Positions 1 to 5,384 of a DNA stretch of 14,216 nt are shown piece after piece. Position numbers and translations under genes: made by a program. The notes below the pieces were generated by a model that saw only the letters and a program-made list of their open reading frames with translations, did not search any database and had not been told where the DNA came from. This stretch comes from RUG14300 sp964619685. GTDB lineage: Bacteria > Bacillota > Clostridia > Christensenellales > CAG-1252. The DNA is taken from assembly GCA_964619685.1 (NCBI GenBank), contig CAZUET010000041.1:1-14216 (forward strand), given 5' to 3'. The stretch's first letter is position 1. Every line of letters begins with the position of its first letter.

Positions 1-32
1 ATATTTATAAAGTACAGCGGAGAATTTTCTAA

Positions 33-1460
33 ATGTATGATATTATTGTAATAGGCGGTGGCGTAATAGGCGGTGCAATTCTTAGAGAATTGAGTAAGTA
101 TAAGTATTCTCTATGTATGCTTGAGAAAGAAAATGATGTCTGTATGGGGCAAAGTAAAGCTAATTCGGGCATTGTTCACGGCGGTTTTGACGCATTACCT
201 GGTACACTTAAGGCTCGTTTCAATGTAGAAGGTAATAAAATGATGGCAGAATATGCAAAGGAACTCGGAGTTAAGTATGATAACTGCGGTTCTTTGGTCG
301 TAGCTTTCAGTGAAGAAGAGATACCGACTCTTGAAAACTTGAAAAAGCGTGGTGAAATAAACGGTGTAGACGGCTTAAAAATCATTTCAAAAGAAGAGTT
401 GAAAGCACTTGAACCTAATATTTCAGATGATGCAGTTTCTGCATTATTTGCACCGACAGGCGGTATTATTTGTCCGTATTGCTTAACTATTGCGTCAATT
501 GGTAATGCAATGGATAACGGTGCCGAACTAATTACAAATTTTGATGTTAATACAGTGGAAAAATTGGATAACGGATTTCGTATTTATTCCAAAAACGGAC
601 AAAGTGTTGACGGTAGTATCATAATCAATGCTGCTGGTGCTGGTGCATCGTTGGTAGCAAATGCTTTTGGGGATAATTCCTTCGAGATAAAGGGTAGAAG
701 GGGTGAGTACATATTATTGGATAGAGAAAGTGGAGATTTTATCCGTCATACTATTTTCTGTACGCCTACCGCAAAAGGAAAGGGAATTTTGATGACTCCT
801 ACCGTTGATCATAATATTCTTATGGGACCCACGGCTGAATGTATCGATGATTTTTCTACCGATACCACTATGCAAGGCTTATCGACAGTCATTAGTAAAG
901 CTAATAAGATATGTAAGGACGTACCGTTGTACAATACAATTACTTCCTTTGCGGGAGTGAGAACATACACCGATAAAGGTGATTTTATTATTGAAGAAAG
1001 CTCGACTGTTAAGGGTTTAATAAATGTTGTTGGAATAGAATCACCGGGATTAACTTCTGCCCCTGCAATCGGTGTCTATGTTGCTCGAATGGTGCAAGAT
1101 AAAAAACCATGCGTTAAAAATGAAAATTTTAACGGAATCAGAAAGCCCGAAGCATTTTTTAATGACCTATCGTTAGAAGACAAAAATGCATTAATCAAGG
1201 CAGATCCTTCATATGGTAAAATCGTTTGTCGCTGTGAGCAAATAACAGAGGGTGAAATTATTTCCGCCATTAGACAAAATCCCCCCGCAACCGATGTAGA
1301 CGCAATAAAAAGACGTACAAGAGCCGGGATGGGGCGTTGTGGCGGTGGCTTTTGTCAACCGCATATAGCTGAAATATTATCTAAAGAATTAGGTTTACCT
1401 TTTACCGAAGTCACAAAAAGCGGTGACGGTTCTGAATTGGTTGTCGCTAAGACAAAATAG
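33..1460 (+). CDS. GlpA/LhgO-like FAD-dependent oxidoreductase with C-terminal [2Fe-2S]-type domain
   Basis: This 475-residue flavoprotein probably oxidises a 2-hydroxy acid or glycerol-3-phosphate. Seen: an N-terminal FAD-binding Rossmann motif (IGGGVIGG, residues 7-14), a DAO-type fold with SGIVHGGFD near residue 47, and a C-terminal cysteine set C399-x-C401 ... C436-x4-C441. That spacing matches the BFD-like [2Fe-2S] domain at the end of GlpA-type dehydrogenases. The protein is soluble-looking, with no signal peptide or membrane segment. GGAG lies about 10 nt before the ATG, so the start is well supported. A reading frame entering from the left edge would stop at 30-32, directly before this ATG, but too little is present to name it. 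The next gene follows after 11 nt and completes a known three-gene cassette. Family knowledge links such trios to glycerol-3-phosphate dehydrogenation. The substrate is inference; an L-2-hydroxyglutarate-type dehydrogenase is the alternative. Confidence 0.85.
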   Translation: MYDIIVIGGGVIGGAILRELSKYKYSLCMLEKENDVCMGQSKANSGIVHGGFDALPGTLKARFNVEGNKMMAEYAKELGVKYDNCGSLVVAFSEEEIPTLENLKKRGEINGVDGLKIISKEELKALEPNISDDAVSALFAPTGGIICPYCLTIASIGNAMDNGAELITNFDVNTVEKLDNGFRIYSKNGQSVDGSIIINAAGAGASLVANAFGDNSFEIKGRRGEYILLDRESGDFIRHTIFCTPTAKGKGILMTPTVDHNILMGPTAECIDDFSTDTTMQGLSTVISKANKICKDVPLYNTITSFAGVRTYTDKGDFIIEESSTVKGLINVVGIESPGLTSAPAIGVYVARMVQDKKPCVKNENFNGIRKPEAFFNDLSLEDKNALIKADPSYGKIVCRCEQITEGEIISAIRQNPPATDVDAIKRRTRAGMGRCGGGFCQPHIAEILSKELGLPFTEVTKSGDGSELVVAKTK

Positions 1461-1471
1461 GCAGGTGTTAT

Positions 1472-2728
1472 ATGAAAAATTATGATTTAGTAGTAATAGG
1501 CGGAGGACCTGCCGGATTGGGTGCGGCTAAGGCTGCATACGATAAAGGACTAAAAAGCATTCTTTTAATCGAAAGAGAAGATAGACTTGGCGGAATTTTA
1601 AATCAATGCATCCATAACGGATTTGGCTTGACCAGATTTAAGGAAAGTCTTACCGGACCCGAATACGCATCCCGATTTATAAAAGAGGTTGAAAATAGCG
1701 ATATAGATATTCTATTATCAACTACTGTTTTGTCTCTTACTAATGATAAAACAATAACCGCCATTAATTCGGAGTACGGCGTTTTTACATTGAAGCCCAA
1801 GGCTGTAATTCTTGCAATGGGCTGTAGAGAAAGAAGCCGTGGTGCATTAAATATTGCAGGTACAAGAGCATCAGGTATATATTCTGCAGGTACTGCACAA
1901 AAATATGTAAATATAAAGGGTTATTTACCGGGTAAAAGAGTGGTAATATTAGGCTCGGGAGATATTGGTCTAATTATGGCTCGTCGAATGACATTAGAGG
2001 GTGCTAAGGTGTTAGCGGTTGCCGAAATAATGCCTTATTCAAGCGGGTTAAGAAGAAATATCGAACAATGTTTAAACGATTTTGATATTCCGTTATATCT
2101 CAATCATACCATAACCGAAATTAGAGGAGATAAGAGAGTTACAGGAGTTGTTATCAGTGAAGTTGACTCTAATAAAATGCCAATTCCGGGAACAGAAATC
2201 TATTTTGACTGCGATACTGTGTTATTCTCTGTAGGTTTGATTCCCGAAAATGAATTGACAAAGGGGGCAGATATACCTCTTTCGTCGTCAACGAAGGGCG
2301 CTGTTGTCTATCAAACCCGAGAAACATTGGTAGACGGGATTTTCGCAGCGGGTAATGTATTACAGGTTCACGATTTAGTCGATTTTGTATCGGAGGAGGC
2401 TGAGATTTGCGGTTCAAGTGCTGCGGACTTAATTTTAAACGGAAGAAAGGAGCATAATGCAATAAAATGTAATAACGCTGAGAAAATAAGTTATGTGTTA
2501 CCTCAAATGATAGATAAAAATATCAAAGGAAATGTAAAGATCTTTTTTAGAGTAAGAGGTGCATATAAGCATTGCTTAATAACTGTTGAATGTAATGGTA
2601 AGCCCGTTTTCAGTCGTAAAAAGCAGATTTGTGTTCCGGGCGAAATGGAAACATTGATTATTCCAGAAGATCTATTGCAGAGTTTTAATGGTGATATTAC
2701 TGTTAGTTTGGAGGAAAACGCATGGTAA
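1472..2728 (+). CDS. FAD/NAD(P)-dependent oxidoreductase, partner of the GlpA-like protein
   Basis: A 418-residue pyridine nucleotide-disulfide oxidoreductase-like protein. Seen: FAD motif GGGPAG (residues 10-15), a second dinucleotide motif GSGDIG (161-166) for NAD(P), and an FAD-contact motif near the end of the core (DGIFAAGNV). Conserved-looking cysteines occur at C45 (in LNQCIHNGFG) and C118 (in AMGCRERSRG). There is no CxxxxC redox-active disulfide like that of classical dihydrolipoamide dehydrogenases. GGCAGGTG just upstream is the ribosome binding site. The last 7 nt overlap the next gene, indicating translational coupling. Family knowledge: homologues are often annotated NADH oxidase and sit between a GlpA-like gene and a DUF1667 gene. 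Inference: it passes electrons between the flavoprotein and a pyridine nucleotide or other acceptor. Confidence 0.85.
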   Translation: MKNYDLVVIGGGPAGLGAAKAAYDKGLKSILLIEREDRLGGILNQCIHNGFGLTRFKESLTGPEYASRFIKEVENSDIDILLSTTVLSLTNDKTITAINSEYGVFTLKPKAVILAMGCRERSRGALNIAGTRASGIYSAGTAQKYVNIKGYLPGKRVVILGSGDIGLIMARRMTLEGAKVLAVAEIMPYSSGLRRNIEQCLNDFDIPLYLNHTITEIRGDKRVTGVVISEVDSNKMPIPGTEIYFDCDTVLFSVGLIPENELTKGADIPLSSSTKGAVVYQTRETLVDGIFAAGNVLQVHDLVDFVSEEAEICGSSAADLILNGRKEHNAIKCNNAEKISYVLPQMIDKNIKGNVKIFFRVRGAYKHCLITVECNGKPVFSRKKQICVPGEMETLIIPEDLLQSFNGDITVSLEENAW

Positions 2729-3078
2729 GGACTTTGACTTGTATTGAATGCCCGATGGGTTGTAATATCGAAGTAGAATTGTTAGACGGAGCTGTCGTTT
2801 CGGTAAATGGTAATAACTGTAAACGTGGCGATATGTATGCCCGTAATGAGGTAACATGTCCAAGGCGTGTAGTTACATCATCGGTAAGAGCTAAGGATGG
2901 TGCAATGGTATCTGTTAAGACTGATAGACCCATACGAAAATCGGAAATATTTGCTATTATGGATAAGATAAATGCAGTATTACTCGATAAGTCCGTTTTT
3001 ATTGGTGATATCATCGTTAAAGGAATTGACGAGGATGTGAATTTAGTCGCTACTATCGACCATGAATTAAATGAATAA
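2722..3078 (+). CDS. DUF1667 cysteine-rich small protein, third member of the redox cassette
   Basis: A 118-residue protein with an N-terminal cysteine cluster C7-x2-C10-P-x-G-C14, followed by C33 and C46 (VTCPRRVVTSSV). This arrangement matches DUF1667 proteins and resembles the metal- or cluster-binding N-terminus of molybdopterin-type oxidoreductases, but no cofactor domain follows. The start codon overlaps the stop of the preceding gene by 7 nt, and GGAGGA at 2710-2715 is a good ribosome binding site. Family knowledge: DUF1667 proteins co-occur with a GlpA-like dehydrogenase and an NAD(P)/FAD oxidoreductase. Inference: it binds an iron-sulfur cluster or zinc and acts as a small electron-transfer or scaffold subunit. 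The biochemical role is not established from the sequence. Confidence 0.85.
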   Translation: MVRTLTCIECPMGCNIEVELLDGAVVSVNGNNCKRGDMYARNEVTCPRRVVTSSVRAKDGAMVSVKTDRPIRKSEIFAIMDKINAVLLDKSVFIGDIIVKGIDEDVNLVATIDHELNE

Positions 3079-3103
3079 TTGGTATTTTCTATTTTGTAGC
3101 TTG

Positions 3104-3119
3104 ATTTTTTATAAAAAAT
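3104..3119. repeat. 16-bp A/T-only perfect palindrome in the gap before rimP
   Basis: The 16 bases ATTTTTTATAAAAAAT read the same on both strands. They lie in the very AT-rich stretch after the DUF1667 gene. There is no GC stem, so this is not a convincing intrinsic terminator. It could be an AT-rich upstream element for the candidate promoter that follows, or chance in AT-rich sequence. No other terminator is visible after 3078. Confidence 0.4.
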
Positions 3120-3141
3120 TTAAAAAAGTTATCAAAAATCA

Positions 3142-3170
3142 TTGCATAATTTGAAAAAATGTATTATATT
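3142..3170 (+). promoter_or_regulatory. Candidate sigma-A-type promoter for the rimP-nusA-infB operon
   Basis: TTGCAT (3142-3147) and TATATT (3165-3170) are separated by 17 bp, and AT-rich sequence lies upstream. The -10 matches five of six consensus positions and the -35 only three of six. Transcription would begin near 3177, at the base of the first leader hairpin, giving a leader of about 80 nt before rimP. The placement is inferred from sequence only. Confidence 0.5.
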
Positions 3171-3175
3171 ATTAG

Positions 3176-3226
3176 TGTCGATTGAGAAATATCGACATTT
3201 GGTAGGTGAGCTGTTTGGCTCACCTA
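3176..3226 (+). promoter_or_regulatory. Two-hairpin 5' leader of the rimP operon
   Basis: Two perfect stems are visible. TGTCGAT (3176-3182) pairs with ATCGACA (3191-3197) around an 8-nt loop. TAGGTGAGC (3203-3211) pairs with GCTCACCTA (3218-3226) around a 6-nt loop. The second is GC-containing and is followed by ATTTATTGATATT, a weak U-rich tail. It ends 18 nt before the rimP ribosome binding site. This could be a leader attenuator, a protein-binding site, or an mRNA-stabilising 5' structure. I cannot assign it to a named RNA family. Confidence 0.55.
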
Positions 3227-3244
3227 TTTATTGATATTACAAAT

Positions 3245-3252
3245 AAGGAGGG
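3245..3252 (+). promoter_or_regulatory. Ribosome binding site that fixes the rimP start
   Basis: AAGGAGGG lies 7 nt before ATG 3260. It rules out the longer frame from GTG 3206, which would begin inside the leader hairpin. Confidence 0.85.
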
Positions 3253-3259
3253 CTTCGTT

Positions 3260-3721
3260 ATGGCAGATGTTAAAAACAGAGCAGCAGAAGTATGCGGTAA
3301 GGTGATAGAGGATCTCGGCTACGAGCTTGTTGAGGTAACTTATGCTAAGCAATACGGTTCCATGGCACTTACATTTATTATCGATACAGATAAAGAGGGC
3401 GGAATTGGACTCGATGATTGTGAAACTGTTTCAAGAGCTATCGATCCCATTTTAGATGAACAAGATTTTTTACCTGACGGATATAATCTTAATGTTAGCT
3501 CACCCGGACTTGATAGACCGTTAAAGCTTGAAAGAGATTATGTAAAGAATAAGGGCAAGGAAATCGAGATTTCGTTCTATAAGGCTATTGACGGTAAAAA
3601 GAAGATCGAAGGCGTGCTAGCGTCTTGGAACGATGACGAAGTGACCGTATCAGTTAAAAATAAAGAAATTACTTTCAATAAGAAGGATATATCTATAATT
3701 AAACCGGTAATCAAATTCTGA
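3260..3721 (+). CDS. rimP: Ribosome maturation factor RimP
   Basis: A 153-residue protein required for maturation of the 30S subunit, where it binds pre-30S particles in the cytoplasm. Seen: the N-terminal alpha/beta domain (CGKVIEDLGYELVEVTY), the family motif IGLDDCETVSRAIDPILDE, the hinge NVSSPGLDRPLK, and a C-terminal SH3-like barrel ending at the stop. Length matches the family (about 150 residues). The start ATG is chosen because AAGGAGGG stands 7 nt upstream; an in-frame GTG at 3206 would add 18 residues encoded by the hairpin and is rejected. It is the first gene of the classical rimP-nusA-ylxR-ylxQ-infB-rbfA operon, and nusA follows after 31 nt with its own strong ribosome binding site. 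Confidence 0.96.
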   Translation: MADVKNRAAEVCGKVIEDLGYELVEVTYAKQYGSMALTFIIDTDKEGGIGLDDCETVSRAIDPILDEQDFLPDGYNLNVSSPGLDRPLKLERDYVKNKGKEIEISFYKAIDGKKKIEGVLASWNDDEVTVSVKNKEITFNKKDISIIKPVIKF

Positions 3722-3752
3722 TTATCAATCGAACATTCGGAGGAACATTTTT

Positions 3753-4835
3753 ATGATTAATAAAGAATTTTTTCAAGCATTGGAAGAGTTTGAAAACCAA
3801 TATCATCTCGATCAAGATCTTTTTATTAAGAGCCTTGAGTCTGGCTTAAGTTCAGCTTTTAAAAAGCAGGGTATGGATAACCGTCCTGTTATGGTTAAGC
3901 TTCAACCCGAAAAGAATAAGATCTTATTCTATGCTTATCAAACCGTAGTAGACGAGGTTGTGGATCATGATTCCGAGATATCCTTACAGGATGCTAAGCT
4001 TATAAAAAAATCATATAAGATAGGCGATATCATTACAGAGGAGTTCGCTCCGAAGTCTTTCTCAAGAATTGCCGCTCAAACTGCAAAGCAGGTTATCGTT
4101 CAAAAGCTCAATGACGCTCGTAAGGAGCAAGTAAAAGAGGAAATGAATGATAAAGAGGGTGAAATTCTTGATGCTATCATCCGTAGAGTAGAGGGTTCGA
4201 CAGTATATGTTGAGATTGTTGCAACTCAAATGGAAGGTGTATTAGGTATCAATGACCAGATAAAGGGCGAGGATTATAGTCAGCTCGGTAAGGTTATTAA
4301 GGTATTCGTTAAGAAATTAAGAGAGAATAATAAGGGTATGGCTCAAGTTGTCGTATCTCGTTCTTGTCCTGCATTTGTTAAGCGTTTATTCGAGCGTGAA
4401 GTTCCCGAAATCGGCTCAGGTTTGATTACAGTAAAGAAGGTCGTTCGTGAAGCCGGCTTCCGTACTAAAATCGCTGTTTGTTCATCCGATTCATCTATCG
4501 ATCCTGTTGGTGCTTGTATCGGTCCTAAGGGTAGCAGAATTAACGCTATCGTAAAAGAGTTAAATAACGAAAGAATCGATGTTATCGAATGGAATTCCGA
4601 TCCTTTGGCATTCATTACAAATGCAATGAGTCCTGCAAGAGTTACCCTTGTTCAGGTAAAGGATGCAACCAATAGTGCGATAGTATATGTTCGTGACGAG
4701 AATTTATCACTTGCTATCGGTGCTGGCGGACAAAATGCAAGATTGGCTGCTAAGTTGACCGATTGGAAAATCGATATTAAGCCATTATCCGATTATACCG
4801 GCGATATCGACGAGCTTTTGGATTACGACGAGTAA
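3753..4835 (+). CDS. nusA: Transcription termination/antitermination factor NusA
   Basis: A 360-residue RNA polymerase-associated elongation factor that modulates pausing, intrinsic termination and antitermination. Seen in order: the N-terminal polymerase-binding domain (to about residue 125), an S1 domain (from about GEILDAIIRRVEGSTVYVEI), KH1 with GPKG loop at residues 257-260, and KH2 with GAGGQNARLAAKLTDW from residue 323. KH2 normally has a GKxGQN loop; here the second position is Ala, a mild variant. The protein ends shortly after KH2, lacking the acidic C-terminal repeats of the E. coli protein, as usual in Firmicutes. CGGAGGA about 8 nt upstream supports the start. Its TAA overlaps the next ATG by one base, so rnpM is translationally coupled. 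Confidence 0.97.
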   Translation: MINKEFFQALEEFENQYHLDQDLFIKSLESGLSSAFKKQGMDNRPVMVKLQPEKNKILFYAYQTVVDEVVDHDSEISLQDAKLIKKSYKIGDIITEEFAPKSFSRIAAQTAKQVIVQKLNDARKEQVKEEMNDKEGEILDAIIRRVEGSTVYVEIVATQMEGVLGINDQIKGEDYSQLGKVIKVFVKKLRENNKGMAQVVVSRSCPAFVKRLFEREVPEIGSGLITVKKVVREAGFRTKIAVCSSDSSIDPVGACIGPKGSRINAIVKELNNERIDVIEWNSDPLAFITNAMSPARVTLVQVKDATNSAIVYVRDENLSLAIGAGGQNARLAAKLTDWKIDIKPLSDYTGDIDELLDYDE

Positions 4836-5086
4836 TGATTAATATAAGAATGTGCTCAGCTTGTAGAAATAAGCGGAGCAAGACCGAATTAATAAGAATA
4901 GTGCTTGTTGACGGTGAACCTTTTGTAGACGAAAGCGGTAAAATGGAAGGAAGAGGATGCTATATTTGTAAATGCCCCGAGTGTATCGCTAAAGCCATAA
5001 AGATTAATAGTGTGGCTAAATCGTTTAAAACTTCTGTCGACAGAAGAGCATTGGAGATATTACTGAGTAAGTATGCCGATCAATAA
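4835..5086 (+). CDS. rnpM: YlxR/RnpM family RNA-binding protein (DUF448)
   Basis: An 83-residue small basic protein of the YlxR family, which in Bacillus subtilis binds RNase P RNA and modulates its activity. Seen: MINIRMCSACRNKRSKTELI at the N-terminus, then VDESGKMEGRGCYICKCPEC with the hallmark GRGxY, followed by a Lys/Arg-rich helix (NSVAKSFKTSVDRRAL). Cysteine pairs at C7/C10 and C45/C50 occur at positions often occupied by Cys in clostridial homologues and could bind zinc, although this is not shown. The start overlaps the nusA stop by one base (TAATG). The end overlaps ylxQ by 14 nt. There is no strong independent ribosome binding site, consistent with coupled translation from nusA. 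Confidence 0.93.
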   Translation: MINIRMCSACRNKRSKTELIRIVLVDGEPFVDESGKMEGRGCYICKCPECIAKAIKINSVAKSFKTSVDRRALEILLSKYADQ

Positions 5087-5384
5087 TAAGATTAAATCAT
5101 ATTTCGGATTTGCAATTAAGTCCGGGAAAATAATTTACGGCGGTGATAATGTAGTTGTTAGCCGTAAAAGAATGTATTTAGTCGTCTGTTCAAAGGAACT
5201 GAATAGGACGGCACTTAAGCAGGTCGAAGAGATCTGTAATAAAAAACAAATAAAACTGTTATTCTTAGATACAAAATATATCGAAGAATTAACTAATAGG
5301 AATAATTGTAAATGTGTAGCCGTTTGCGAACCTAATTTAGCAAAGGCTATCTATAACGAATTGAGTGGAGGTTTTAATGAGTAG
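5073..5384 (+). CDS. ylxQ: L7Ae/L30e-family RNA-binding protein YlxQ
   Basis: A 103-residue protein of the L7Ae/L30e/S12e/Gadd45 fold, expected to bind kink-turn-like RNA. Seen: the N-terminal helix and loop IKSYFGFAIKSGKIIYGGDN, matching the family motif for RNA contact, then a beta strand YLVVCSKELNRTALKQVEEICNKKQI and a C-terminal helix ending AKAIYNELSGGFNE. Length matches the family (about 100 residues). It overlaps rnpM by 14 nt and infB by 8 nt, so all three are translationally linked. Its exact role is not well defined even in model species. Identity rests on both fold motifs and its invariant position between rnpM and infB. Confidence 0.92.
   Translation: MPINNKIKSYFGFAIKSGKIIYGGDNVVVSRKRMYLVVCSKELNRTALKQVEEICNKKQIKLLFLDTKYIEELTNRNNCKCVAVCEPNLAKAIYNELSGGFNE

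Noticed and set aside
3104..3140. AT-rich inverted repeats as a terminator of the redox cassette
   Set aside because: The stems contain almost only A/T pairs with no GC core, so they would be weak; likely chance or promoter-upstream AT-rich sequence.
3203..3235. Intrinsic terminator upstream of rimP
   Set aside because: The stem is good but the tail is interrupted by A and G (ATTTATTGATATT), and it lies just before a strong ribosome binding site; treated as a leader hairpin.
3206..3259. Longer RimP start at GTG 3206
   Set aside because: It would begin inside the GC hairpin of the leader, has no ribosome binding site, and adds 18 residues without family similarity; ATG 3260 has AAGGAGGG 7 nt upstream.
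5365..5376. IF-2 start at GTG 5365
   Set aside because: The ribosome binding site GGAGG lies within and after this codon; ATG 5377 is correctly spaced after it.
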